This document shows positions 27,416 to 36,216 of a stretch of 64,000 nucleotides of DNA, one piece after another (within the stretch, counting starts at the first letter, position 1; the number at the start of each line of letters is the position of its first letter). Position numbers and translations under genes: made by a program. The DNA is from JANQPX01 sp965204405 (GTDB lineage: Bacteria; Pseudomonadota; Alphaproteobacteria; Geminicoccales; Geminicoccaceae): assembly GCA_965204405.1 (NCBI GenBank), contig CBDBEN010000002.1:1-64000 (forward strand), read 5' to 3'. The notes beneath the pieces were generated by a model. The model saw only the letters and a list, made by a program, of their open reading frames with translations. It searched no databases and was not told the DNA's origin.

Positions 27416-28530
27416 GGCTTTGTTGCAGAAATCGTCGATGGTTGCGCTGGTGAAGGATGGGCTGATAGGCGATTTTCCCTTTCTGTTCCACCTGCCGAGC
27501 TTTTTCATGCCTTACAAATTTCATGATGCCCATCGTCACCATATTCCTAAAGCAAAGTACCGGGTGCGGAATTGGCGGGCGTATAACGCCGGTCTATGTC
27601 AGCGAGGTTCGGTTACCCTCTGGCTTTCCGCCGATGTGATTGATGGCTGGAAAGCGCCGAAGCGGGAGACACGAGGTGGCGAGAGGATCTATTCGGACGG
27701 TGCTATCGAGGCGATGCTGACGATGGGCGCGGTCTATCGTCTTCGCCTGCGCCAGACCCAAGGCTTCACCAAGAGCCTGTTTGATCTGCTCGGCTTGGAT
27801 CTTCCTGTTGCCAGTGCGTCGACGCTTTGCCGTCGGCGCAAGGCGCTGTCGATCGAGCCTTGGGTTCGGGATACGTCGGAGCCGTTGGACCTGGTCGTGG
27901 ATAGCACGGGATTGAAGATCTACGGCCAGGGCGAATGGTGTCGGGCCAAGCATGGCAAGAAACGTCGTGGCTGGAAAAAACTTCATGTCGGCTTCGATGC
28001 GAAGAGCGGCATGATCGTCTCGCATCTCTTGACCGATATAGATGCCGGGGATCCAGATCAGATCGATGACATCCTGGCTCAGATCGACGGTCCGGTCGAC
28101 CGGTTCATGGCGGATGGCGCCTATGATGGCGATCCAGTCTATGACGCGGTCCGGCGGCACTCGCCCGCCCCGATGCCGGAGGTGGTCATCCCACCACGCA
28201 AGACGGCGGTTTTATCGAGCGAGGATGATGAGGAGCAAACCGATCGCGATCGTCACATTCTCGAGCTTGCTGCCAAAGGCCGTATCTATTGGCAGAAGGC
28301 ACATGATTATGGTCGACGCAGCTTGGTCGAGACGACGATGGGTCGTTACAAATCCATCATTGGCGATCGGCTGCATGCCCGTCATGACGACGCGCAGCCG
28401 GTGGAAGTGGCGATTGGTATCAACGTTCTCAACCGAATGATGAACCTGGCCAAGCCAATCTCTGTAAGGGTTGCGTAAGCATCAGATACAGGGAGAAGCA
28501 GAACCTCTCCATGATTTCTGCAACAACGCT
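27416..28530 (+). mobile_element. IS5-family insertion sequence (IS903-like ends)
   Basis: Terminal inverted repeats are ggctttgttgcagaaatc (27416-27433) and gatttctgcaacaacgct (28513-28530), with two mismatches in 18. The length of 1115 bp and the terminal bases suit the IS903 group. No target duplication is visible in the flanking nine bases, consistent with rearrangement after insertion. It contains one intact transposase. Confidence 0.85.
27507..28478 (+). CDS. IS5-family transposase
   Basis: An intact 323-residue DDE transposase. It begins MPYKFHDAHRHHIPKAKYRVR, with catalytic aspartates in LVVDSTGLKIYG and RFMADGAYDGDPVYD and the glutamate in LVETTMGRYKSIIGDRL, the Y-(2)-R-(3)-E-like signature of the family. 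ATG 27507 was preferred over upstream TTG/ATG codons because they lie close to the inverted repeat and lack family similarity. Both inverted repeats are present, so the element may be able to move. Confidence 0.9.
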   Translation: MPYKFHDAHRHHIPKAKYRVRNWRAYNAGLCQRGSVTLWLSADVIDGWKAPKRETRGGERIYSDGAIEAMLTMGAVYRLRLRQTQGFTKSLFDLLGLDLPVASASTLCRRRKALSIEPWVRDTSEPLDLVVDSTGLKIYGQGEWCRAKHGKKRRGWKKLHVGFDAKSGMIVSHLLTDIDAGDPDQIDDILAQIDGPVDRFMADGAYDGDPVYDAVRRHSPAPMPEVVIPPRKTAVLSSEDDEEQTDRDRHILELAAKGRIYWQKAHDYGRRSLVETTMGRYKSIIGDRLHARHDDAQPVEVAIGINVLNRMMNLAKPISVRVA

Positions 28531-28713
28531 GTCAGCAAGCGCTTTGTGAAAAAGCAGCAGATGCAATGGACGCCAAAAGGGGCTCATTTGCTGCTGCAGA
28601 CACGCACCAAGGTGCTGAACGATGAATCGGATAATGTGTCCCGTGACTGGTTTCCAAAATTCCGGCCTGAAACTGCCTCCCCCCAGCCTTGTGATGCTCT
28701 CCTCTCCATGTAG
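28531..28713 (+). pseudogene. Transposase C-terminal remnant (ISKra4-like, family uncertain)
   Basis: The plus-strand frame directly after the IS5 right end reads SKRFVKKQQMQWTPKGAH then LLLQTRTKVLNDE and WFPKFRPE. This is the familiar C-terminal text of a transposase group seen in alphaproteobacteria, which I recall as ISKra4-like. The rest of that gene is gone. It shows that this junction has been rebuilt more than once. Confidence 0.55.
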
Positions 28714-29029
28714 AATGGGCCAAGATATCGTCAGCTCCCACCCTTAGAATTGCCGCATAGATAAACCTGCAGAAAACCGCTTGTCATCGTCATATTTCTG
28801 CTTAACAAAAATTTTTTGACATGAAACTGCAAATGTCAATGCTTAAAGCAACTCGTAGTTATTCAAGTAACTCGCGCCTGATCACATTCCTGTTCCATAT
28901 TATAGTCAGGTCTTGTGTTATTTTGACTTATCTGAAGAGTGCCGCATGTGGATGCCTAAATGCTCCATCTTGGCTGGCTCCCGCTTTCGAGGATGGGCAT
29001 TGGTACCATCAGAGGCTGCGCGCGCATCA
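28714..29029. other. Gene-free stretch
   Basis: AT-richer DNA without a supported gene. It may hold the promoter of the AGCS symporter gene but no clear -35/-10 pair was picked out. Confidence 0.4.
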
Positions 29030-29066
29030 GTAGTCAGAGGTAGTCTGCGATACTACCTCTGACTAC
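29030..29066. promoter_or_regulatory. Perfect 14-bp inverted repeat upstream of the AGCS symporter gene
   Basis: Arms gtagtcagaggtag and ctacctctgactac surround a nine-base loop. It ends 71 bases before the symporter start codon. There is no T-run, so it is more likely an operator, an attenuator stem or the end of a lost element than a terminator. Confidence 0.5.
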
Positions 29067-29137
29067 ACTCTGTGACGACAGCGGCAATGATAATGGCGAT
29101 AATTCCAATGTAGGTGCCTCAACGGGGAGGGGTAGAC

Positions 29138-30499
29138 ATGGAACAGCTAACCAACGCCGTCAGCTGGCTGAATGGCATCGTTTGGGGCGTGCCGATGCTG
29201 GTGCTGATCCTTGGCGTCGGTATCTATTTGACCATTGGGCTCGAGCTCAAATCGGTGCTTCGGATTCCGTTTGGATTCAAGCTCCTCTGGCTTGGTCGGC
29301 AAGGTGCCGGTGAAGGTGAAATCAGTCCGTTCTCAGCCCTGATGACCTCGCTCTCGGCGACGATCGGAACCGGCAATATCGCAGGTGTTGCGACGGCGAT
29401 CTTTCTGGGCGGACCTGGTGCGCTCTTCTGGATGTGGATCACGGCCCTGGTTGGCATGGCCACCAAATTCGCGGAAGCGGTCTGCGCTGTGAAGTACCGC
29501 GAGGTGGACGAGCGCGGCAAGCATGTCGGCGGGCCGATGTACTACATTAAAAACGGACTCGGTGCGAAATGGGGCTGGCTCGCGGTGCTATTCGCCCTTT
29601 TCGCGGGCATCGCCGGCTTCGGCATCGGCAATATGGTGCAAACCAACTCGATTGCTCAGGCGTTGCAATCGAACTTTGCGATTCCCGAATGGATCACCGG
29701 CCTCGTGGTTGCCGTTCTGGTTGCGGCCGTCATTCTCGGCGGCATTGAGCGGATCGCCGCGGTTGCCGAGAAGCTGGTGCCGTTCATGGCCATCATGTAC
29801 ATCCTTGGCGGCTTAGTCGTCCTGATCCTGCACGCTGGCGCCATCCCGAGCGCGATCGGCCTGATCTTCACCCATGCCTTCACGCCGACGGCCGCAACCG
29901 GCGGCTTCGCCGGCGCCGCGGTCTGGGCCGCCATCCGGTTTGGTGTCGCGCGCGGCATCTTCTCCAACGAAGCAGGTCTGGGCTCAGCGCCGATCGCTCA
30001 TGCTGCTGCTCAGACCAAAGGGCCTGTCAGCCAGGGCCTCGTGGCGATGCTGGGCACGTTCATCGACACCCTCATCGTCTGCTCGATCACAGGCTTGGCG
30101 ATCATTTCGACCGGTGTCTGGACCAGTGGAAGCACCGGCGCAGAACTCACCGCTGCCGCCTTCGAAGCTGGTATGCCCGGCTTCGGCGGATACGCAGTCG
30201 CAATCGCGCTTAGTATCTTTGCCTTCACGACGATCCTCGGTTGGAGCTATTACTGCGAGCGTTCGCTTGGGTATCTGTTCGGCACAAAGATCATCATGCC
30301 GTTTCGGATCGTTTGGTCGATCGCAGCCTTTGTTGGTGCAACGCTAAAGCTTGGCTTCGTCTGGTTGCTCGCCGACACGCTGAACGCGCTCATGGCCATT
30401 CCGAACCTGATCGCGCTTGCGCTGCTGAGCCCTGTGGTGTTCGCCCTAACCAAAGAATTCTTTGCGACGAAGGGGGCGTCCGAAAACAACCCGTTCTGA
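29138..30499 (+). CDS. Sodium:alanine/glycine symporter, AGCS family
   Basis: A 453-residue inner-membrane protein that imports alanine or glycine with sodium. The family signatures are all present: SPFSALMTSLSATIGTGNIAG near residue 70 (ion and substrate site), GGPMYYIKNGLG, GNMVQTNSIAQAL, and ARGIFSNEAGLGSAPIAHAAA. About ten membrane helices can be drawn. ATG 29138 was chosen because gagggg sits about eight bases upstream; an earlier ATG at 29114 adds only eight polar residues. It is a single-gene unit between transposase remnants, so it may be cargo, though alphaproteobacterial chromosomes commonly carry one. Confidence 0.93.
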   Translation: MEQLTNAVSWLNGIVWGVPMLVLILGVGIYLTIGLELKSVLRIPFGFKLLWLGRQGAGEGEISPFSALMTSLSATIGTGNIAGVATAIFLGGPGALFWMWITALVGMATKFAEAVCAVKYREVDERGKHVGGPMYYIKNGLGAKWGWLAVLFALFAGIAGFGIGNMVQTNSIAQALQSNFAIPEWITGLVVAVLVAAVILGGIERIAAVAEKLVPFMAIMYILGGLVVLILHAGAIPSAIGLIFTHAFTPTAATGGFAGAAVWAAIRFGVARGIFSNEAGLGSAPIAHAAAQTKGPVSQGLVAMLGTFIDTLIVCSITGLAIISTGVWTSGSTGAELTAAAFEAGMPGFGGYAVAIALSIFAFTTILGWSYYCERSLGYLFGTKIIMPFRIVWSIAAFVGATLKLGFVWLLADTLNALMAIPNLIALALLSPVVFALTKEFFATKGASENNPF

Positions 30500-30660
30500 T
30501 GTGTGGTAGCTTGACGATTCCATCAGTGATCTACCCTAGAAATTTCGGTTCGGTTTGAATTGGAGAATTCGGCAAATTCTGATGTTAAAAAAGGAGATCA
30601 GAATAAGCTGAGGAAAGTGTTATTCGACGGAACAGATTATTGGGTTTCTGCAGGAAGCCG

Positions 30661-30765
30661 AGGTGCTTTTGAGAAAATCGGCGATATCCATCGGAAGCTC
30701 GGGATTTCGGAGCAGAGCTACTATAGAAGGCGGAAGACCTATGGAGGCCTGAAGATGGATCGGAC
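30661..30765 (+). pseudogene. IS3-family OrfA remnant
   Basis: About 30 codons read IHRKLGISEQSYYRRRKTYG followed by GLKMDR, the HTH of IS3-family OrfA (IS407-like). The preceding residues (FEKIGD) are already off-pattern and the text after GLKMDR is unrelated. Only a fragment remains, without ends or an orfB. Confidence 0.7.
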
Positions 30766-31376
30766 AGGTCAGGTCTGTTGGTTGGTTCTGTTCTCTTATT
30801 GCGGGCCTTTCGGCAAGTCCTCTTTTTGCTGTCTCTGCCGGCGACACGGTTCTCTCCGGTGTCAGGCATGGGCCTGCCCATGATGGTGCCCGCGCGCGTG
30901 GTCCCTGGATGTCAGATACGTGGTCGCCAATCGGCGCCAACAACAGAACCCACAAGGTGACCAACACGCCGTCCCGGCAGGGACATCGACCGCTGTCTGG
31001 GCAGCTAGCAGGCGGGAAAGCCTGCATAATTGTAGCTTTATCAAGGCCTTGACCGGTTATTGGGAACGGCTAGGGTTGGGGCGGTCATGTATTTCAGTCG
31101 TCCATGGCCTCGTATCCGGCGTGGTTTCGACAGCGCGCCGGACACACCTTAAAGGCATTGAGAACCGACATCTAAGCTTTGCTGCTACATGTTTTCGAAA
31201 AATCGATAACCGCAATTCTGAAAAATGGCCGGTTTCTGGCCGAAAAACCGCCATTCAGAGAGGCAGTCTAAGGTTCAATTTTGACCCATTTGGGCTGCTA
31301 GCCCGATAGAGTACAATCGAACTGCCAGGTCATATTTGAAGAGCCTGTCGCCGTTGCCTGCCAGGATCAGAACAGA
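30766..31376. other. Gene-free stretch with an IS21-like end fragment
   Basis: No gene is supported. Near 31268-31290 the minus strand reads cccaaatgggtcaaaattg, resembling the repeated gggtcaaaatt motifs at IS21-family ends. A small palindrome gggctgctagccc follows at about 31288. Confidence 0.4.
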
Positions 31377-32594
31377 ATGATACGCTCGAAATGGTTTTGG
31401 TTGATCGTCTTCGTGATCGTCCCGATTTGTGTCTTTGTTTTTCTCCTGCTTACCGGCGAGCGTGGTTTATCTCGAAAGTCGATGGAACCGCGGCCAATCG
31501 ATGTCAGCCGGCTAAGTGAGGCGGAGACCGAGCGCCTTGGATGGAAACCGAGCGATCTTGACGCAGTGTTCAGCTATGCGGCCGCCTTGAGCACCGACAC
31601 GCTGATGATCATCACTGACGGCAAGATTGTCGGTATGTTCGGCGACATCGAAAAACGGCGCCATACTCACTCCATCCGTAAGGCGTTGTTGAGCGCGCTG
31701 ATCGGCCAGCACATTGGCTCTGGCAAGAAGCAAATTAGCCTCGATACGAAGTTGGCGGAGCTTGGCATCAATGATTCCCCTAATCCTCTGACGCCGCTTC
31801 AGCGGGAAGCAACCGTCCTGCATCTGCTTAAAAGCACATCGGGGATCAACCACGCCGCCGCTGCCGAAGCCGGGATCATGAAGGCGGAGAAAGATCGTCG
31901 TTTGGGAGACGGCGAGAATGTGCCTGGGACAATCTGGGCCTACAATAATTGGGACTACAACGCCCTGACGACGATTTTCGAGATGCGTACAGACAAGAGC
32001 ATCGCCGAGGCCTTTCAGGCTGGCATTGCAACGCCTATTGGCATGAGCGACCATGTACCTGAAGCCATCGACTACATTGAAGCACCCGAACTGTCACAGC
32101 ACAGGGCAGCAAGCTTCCATATGTCCGGTCGCGATCTTGCGCGCTTTGGAGAGCTGTATCTCAATGGCGGCATGGTCAACGGCGAGGTCGTTATTCCCGA
32201 TCCTTGGATCGATCGGATCTCCGACGACTTTACGGAGACCGGCAATGACGATGACCTCAGGAGCGGCCATGGCTATCTATGGTGGATTCCTGGACCGGAC
32301 ACCGGCTTGCCACCGAGCTCTTACTGGGCTTGGGGATTTGGACAGCAGGCGTTGTTTATTGTTCCCGAATGGCGGACGGTTATTGTGCACCTATCAGACA
32401 CGTCCGAATTCAGGAAGCGCCTCTTCGCGTTGATTGATGACGAGAGCGTCGAGCCAGAGGCGGCGATCGAACAACTCATTCTCTCCTGCCTGAATTCAGC
32501 CAATCGAAAGTCCGATTTCTGCGTAGAACATCGCTTCATTCGCCCCAGAGATCTCGCCGAACTGATATCACTGATTGCCAACGCGCGCCCATGA
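31377..32594 (+). CDS. Serine hydrolase (beta-lactamase/PBP-like fold), membrane-anchored
   Basis: A 405-residue predicted class C-type serine hydrolase. One N-terminal membrane segment (about residues 6-26) anchors it or acts as a signal peptide. The catalytic SxxK is SIRK in RHTHSIRKALLSALIG (about residue 99), and the YxN-type motif is YNN in WAYNNWDYNALT. A late ARFGELYLNGG region and a C-terminal HxG-like segment WAWGFGQQAL complete the fold. Members hydrolyse esters, peptides or beta-lactams; no substrate can be assigned. A related gene lies 1.4 kb downstream (34005). Confidence 0.85.
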   Translation: MIRSKWFWLIVFVIVPICVFVFLLLTGERGLSRKSMEPRPIDVSRLSEAETERLGWKPSDLDAVFSYAAALSTDTLMIITDGKIVGMFGDIEKRRHTHSIRKALLSALIGQHIGSGKKQISLDTKLAELGINDSPNPLTPLQREATVLHLLKSTSGINHAAAAEAGIMKAEKDRRLGDGENVPGTIWAYNNWDYNALTTIFEMRTDKSIAEAFQAGIATPIGMSDHVPEAIDYIEAPELSQHRAASFHMSGRDLARFGELYLNGGMVNGEVVIPDPWIDRISDDFTETGNDDDLRSGHGYLWWIPGPDTGLPPSSYWAWGFGQQALFIVPEWRTVIVHLSDTSEFRKRLFALIDDESVEPEAAIEQLILSCLNSANRKSDFCVEHRFIRPRDLAELISLIANARP

Positions 32595-32694
32595 GAAAAA
32601 GGCGGTAGCGCTGCTTGGTTGGATCCGCCTTCGGGACTACACGATGGTACCCAATTGTTAGCCTAAGTGTATCGAGTCTTCACGGGAGGCCGAC

Positions 32695-33018
32695 ATGAGC
32701 AAGGCTTGGATAGGGCTTTCGTTAACTTTGGCTGCGCTTCTCAGCTTGGGAACGCCAAAAGCAGGCGCCGATGGGGTGCGCGATGATGTTCCCCTATTGG
32801 AGCAGTTTCCCGCAGATATCATCGATGGCATCCCTGTCGGGCAAGCTGCGCCCACGGCACCACCCCCATCTGGCGTTGATCTTTTCCCAGTTGACAAAGG
32901 ACATGCATGGGGTGTCCGACATCACAAAGATGGCTCACACGTGATTTTCTACTGTGATGCGAAGCTTGGACACTGCCGGACCATGGACTGGTTACCGAAG
33001 GGAACGCAAAAAAAGTGA
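32695..33018 (+). CDS. Small secreted protein, hypothetical
   Basis: A 107-residue protein with a clear signal peptide (WIGLSLTLAALLSLGTPKAGA) cleaved near residue 25. The mature part is proline-rich (QAAPTAPPPSG) and ends with a compact domain containing two cysteines (FYCDAKLGHCRTMDWLP) that could form a disulfide. A ggag-like site (cgggaggccgac) precedes the ATG. It follows the serine hydrolase gene by 100 bp on the same strand, so the two may be co-transcribed. I do not recognise a family. Confidence 0.65.
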   Translation: MSKAWIGLSLTLAALLSLGTPKAGADGVRDDVPLLEQFPADIIDGIPVGQAAPTAPPPSGVDLFPVDKGHAWGVRHHKDGSHVIFYCDAKLGHCRTMDWLPKGTQKK

Positions 33019-33101
33019 TCTGGTCTGCGGACCTCAAATTGGCAGCTTTCGGATAGAGGAGCGCAACGCGCACCTACAACCCATTCCGGAGAGCACAGCC
33101 G

Positions 33102-33656
33102 TCACGCCTCAACACCAAACTGATTGACGATTTCGTTCCTCAGGTCCTCGACCTGTCTTTCGCCATCTACGCGGACGACAGGACAATTGAGTCTCTGCAG
33201 CCAAGCCTCATGGCCAACGCGACTACGACCGGTGAAGTCGTCCTCATCATAATGTGAAGCATAATCGATCAACGCCTCAAACTGCTGATGGTTTGATCCG
33301 CCCGGCATGATCGCTCTAAGCCCGCATCGACACAGCTCACGATTGCGCAACCGCTTAAGTCTAACTTCTGACCGCGTGTGGACAAAAATGACGGCATCAA
33401 AATTCGGAATGAGCGGGTCACCCCAGCCACACAATGAGCCGCTCAACACCCACTCAGTTCGCGGAACGAACAGTGCGTTCATTAGGGTCAGACGGTCGGT
33501 GACATCCCGTTTCTTAAGGAATGGGGGACTGGTCGGTATCCAGAAATAGTCATCGGTATCGTGGTGGGGAATCGCAAGGTCGTCAGCAATCGCTCGTCCG
33601 AGTGTCGTTATGCCGGCTCCTGCAGCTCCAGTAATGTGAATACGTTTGGCCTTCAT
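33102..33656 (-). CDS. P-loop kinase-like protein (adenylate/shikimate-kinase superfamily)
   Basis: A small P-loop NTPase of about 184 residues. The nucleotide-binding loop is HITGAAGAGITTLGRAIAD; the usual lysine of GxGK(S/T) is replaced by isoleucine (GAGITT). Related proteins, as I recall, also lack this lysine, so it may be a family trait. Downstream motifs are PHHDTDDYFWIPTSPPF and VLSGSLCGWGDPL, where substrate-binding residues are expected, and a lid-like basic segment RLKRLRNREL. Start set at MKAKRIHITG; seven further codons upstream (ATG 33677) are possible. Substrate unknown. Confidence 0.75.
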   Translation of the reverse strand: MKAKRIHITGAAGAGITTLGRAIADDLAIPHHDTDDYFWIPTSPPFLKKRDVTDRLTLMNALFVPRTEWVLSGSLCGWGDPLIPNFDAVIFVHTRSEVRLKRLRNRELCRCGLRAIMPGGSNHQQFEALIDYASHYDEDDFTGRSRVGHEAWLQRLNCPVVRVDGERQVEDLRNEIVNQFGVEA

Positions 33657-33771
33657 CACGACATGCATATCAGACAATCGCGCTTCAGGCCTCCCCTAAA
33701 GCATCAATTCTCCTGCCCAAACTTGGTCGGCTATTCAAATCGCTAGCGTCAGCATTTCCTGCGCACTGGCC

Positions 33772-33886
33772 CTGTGGCAGGAAACCGGGATAAAGCAGGA
33801 GTGTCACGCGAGATCGGATCGTAGGGACCGGTTACCGGCGCATTTTCCGCGCTACGTGGCAGGGCGCTAACGCGGGCTCCTTTCCG
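33772..33886 (+). repeat. Dispersed repeat D, copy 1
   Basis: About 110 bases similar to 47013-47120 (same orientation) and to 61988-62090 (opposite orientation). The shared core is ggttaccggcgcatt followed by ccgcgctacg. The arms outside the core show partial matches such as taaagcagga. Non-coding; all three copies lie between genes. Confidence 0.6.
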
Positions 33887-34004
33887 GACCTTTTCGTGGC
33901 TGAATGATCGAACCCGGCGGGCCAACATTTGCCTTTAGAACATGCTCCCGCCGCAATACTGTATGAGCCGTATCCACAGCCAAGCAGCCACGCTGGAGGC
34001 AGTA

Positions 34005-35477
34005 ATGGGAGACGTCTCTAACACAAGCGGCTATCCCGTCGAAGAATGGGATCAGTGGGCAAGAGCCTCCGACGCTGCCTATCCGAGTTCGTGCTGGCAG
34101 CGCTACGAGACTGTAGAGCAGGCGGGATGGTCTGAATACGAGCTAGCGGAAGCAAAACGGTTTTCGGAGAAGATCGGATCAGCAGCGGTGATGGTCGTGT
34201 TCAACGGCGCCGTGCTCGCGCATTGGGGCCAGATCGAGCGCCGATTCATGTGCCATTCGATTCGCAAGAGTCTATTGAGTGCACTCTATGGGCAAGCCGT
34301 CTTGCAAGGCTGCATCGATTTGGACGAAACCCTCGGCTCGATCCCAATCGACGACAATCCGCCGCTAACTGATATCGAAAAAACAGCGCGGATTTCGGAT
34401 CTGTTGAAGGCACGTTCAGGCGTCTATTTGCCCGCAGCCTATGAATCTCAAAACATGAGAGAGGATCGTCCGGCGAGAGGAAGCCACGTGCCGGGCAGCC
34501 ATTGGTATTACAACAATTGGGATTTCAACGTCCTCGGCACTGTCTATAATCTAAAGACCGGAGGCGATGTCTTTGAGGCATTCTACCGCCAGCTTGCGAA
34601 GCCTATGGCGATGCAGGATTTTCTGCCGCGCCATGGCTACTACCACCTTGAGCCGCAGACCTCGACCCACCCGGCTTACCCGTTTCGCATGTCGGCGCGT
34701 GATCTTGCTCGCTTTGGGCTGCTCTACTTGCGCGAGGGCGAATGGCAGGGGCAACAGCTAGTTCCAACAGCGTGGGTTCGTGAGAGCACGCGCGCTTATT
34801 CTGACGGGCCTCGTTATGGTGGCTATGGCTATCTTTGGTGGATTGAAGGCGACGCGATCGGTGAGCTTGGCGCCTATTATGCTGCCGGCGTAGGGCACCG
34901 GATCTATGTGGTCCCCCACGCTCAACTCGTCATCGTGCATCGTGCCGATACCTATAGAAATCGGCGACGCCCGATCCCTGATGAGGATCTACGAAGCCTG
35001 GTCGATAAGATCCTCAGAGCCAGAACCGGGCCGCCCGTCGCGCAGCCAAAGCTGATCGACATTCCTGAATCCGCGCGATCGAGCGAAAGGAGTGTTTTAA
35101 TAGAGGCCGAGATGGAGGCCCTCTGCGGCGAATATCGATGGAATCGAGATCGGCTGATCATCCGACGAAACAAAGCCCAGCTTGAAATCCAAAGCCCTAG
35201 GCATGGTAGGTTTTACCTAACGCCGCGTTCGCCTAGCGAATTCGTCATCGAAGACATGGAGCACCAGGTCGAGTTCGATTGCGACGAAGCAGGGGGGGGA
35301 ACGCGACTGGCCTGCGATTCTGGAATCCAAGTGAGACAATGCCGCGTTGTTCGTGGCGGCAGAAGTTGGCACGAAGCCCGAACGACCATCGGGGCAGCAA
35401 ACCGCCGGAAACCGGGCAATTCGGGCGAATCTCGAGCAGCGAGGTTACTTTACGACACATTTCCCGCTGCGAGATAG
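34005..35477 (+). CDS. Serine hydrolase, second copy of the beta-lactamase-like family
   Basis: A 490-residue serine hydrolase related to the protein at 31377. Shared blocks are CHSIRKSLLSALYGQ (SxxK active site, about residue 83), YYNNWDFNVLGTVY, and FRMSARDLARFGLLYLREG. The start ATG 34005 has a strong ggagg five bases upstream. Unlike its relative it has no signal peptide or anchor, so it may be cytoplasmic. After about residue 360 it adds an extra domain with a lipocalin-like beta pattern (CGEYRWNRDRLIIRRNKAQL). The last 50 residues look unconstrained (RKPGNSGESRAARLL) and may follow a frameshift. Confidence 0.82.
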   Translation: MGDVSNTSGYPVEEWDQWARASDAAYPSSCWQRYETVEQAGWSEYELAEAKRFSEKIGSAAVMVVFNGAVLAHWGQIERRFMCHSIRKSLLSALYGQAVLQGCIDLDETLGSIPIDDNPPLTDIEKTARISDLLKARSGVYLPAAYESQNMREDRPARGSHVPGSHWYYNNWDFNVLGTVYNLKTGGDVFEAFYRQLAKPMAMQDFLPRHGYYHLEPQTSTHPAYPFRMSARDLARFGLLYLREGEWQGQQLVPTAWVRESTRAYSDGPRYGGYGYLWWIEGDAIGELGAYYAAGVGHRIYVVPHAQLVIVHRADTYRNRRRPIPDEDLRSLVDKILRARTGPPVAQPKLIDIPESARSSERSVLIEAEMEALCGEYRWNRDRLIIRRNKAQLEIQSPRHGRFYLTPRSPSEFVIEDMEHQVEFDCDEAGGGTRLACDSGIQVRQCRVVRGGRSWHEARTTIGAANRRKPGNSGESRAARLLYDTFPAAR

Positions 35478-35529
35478 GGTGCTCGTTCACACCTTTAAAT
35501 CCAAAATAGCCGCTAGGCTTAACACCCTC

Positions 35530-36210
35530 TTAGTTGATCCGTTGGATCACTGCCTCACCAACTTTCGATAGCCCTTGCTCTGTCAGAAAATGCGGAGTCG
35601 CAACAAGCCGAACGGATTGCTGCGGTTGCGTATCCTGGTTACGTGCCTGATAAGTTTCGCCACTGTCGGTGCCGGCATCCCATGCCCAGAGCGGCAATTC
35701 CAGCCGGTCCATCCATTGATTGCCATCATAAAGCGCGATGCTGGACACACCGGTGATCCAATCCGGGCTGGGGGCAATCATGGTGGCAAATGAAACCAAG
35801 GGAAACTCTGTTGTCGCAGAGAAAAGCAAGGTAGCCTCGCCCGGGATCGTTTCGATTTCATCGCCTTCAAAGACGGTGCCGATCAGGCCACGATCATCGG
35901 CTTCGTCCAACTCGATTCGAAAGATCGACACACGCCCCCGCTCGGCAATAAATTCCAACCCACTCGATCCTGTTTGGCCGTCCTTGAACAGGGCGTAGTC
36001 GTCGTTATGCGTCGTGCCGATGATATGCGAGAAGGTCGGATTGGATGGAAATTCGAAGGGATGCGTTTGCGTGCTCCACGTTGCTTTGATCTGAAGCCGG
36101 TAGTTCGCTGCCTCCTGCCCGAAGGCTTCTGTCATGGGCGGGGTGAGTGCAAGCAAGAATAGTAAGGCCTTTGCAGTCGTCCCGGCTGGAGGATGTCGAA
36201 GATCAACCAT
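35530..36210 (-). CDS. Secreted spondin-domain protein
   Basis: A 226-residue exported protein. The signal peptide ends near TEAFGQEA. The rest is a spondin_N domain: YRLQIKATWSTQTHPFEFP, FSHIIGTTHNDDYALF and the metal-site segment APSPDWITGVSSIALYDG, then ELPLWAWDAGTDSG. In animals the spondin domain is an extracellular-matrix module; bacterial forms are usually secreted or surface proteins of unknown role. The start is six bases after the DM13 gene's stop, so the two form an operon. The pairing suggests surface adhesion or redox-linked envelope function, which is inference. Confidence 0.85.
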   Translation of the reverse strand: MVDLRHPPAGTTAKALLFLLALTPPMTEAFGQEAANYRLQIKATWSTQTHPFEFPSNPTFSHIIGTTHNDDYALFKDGQTGSSGLEFIAERGRVSIFRIELDEADDRGLIGTVFEGDEIETIPGEATLLFSATTEFPLVSFATMIAPSPDWITGVSSIALYDGNQWMDRLELPLWAWDAGTDSGETYQARNQDTQPQQSVRLVATPHFLTEQGLSKVGEAVIQRIN

Positions 36211-36216
36211 ATTTCT

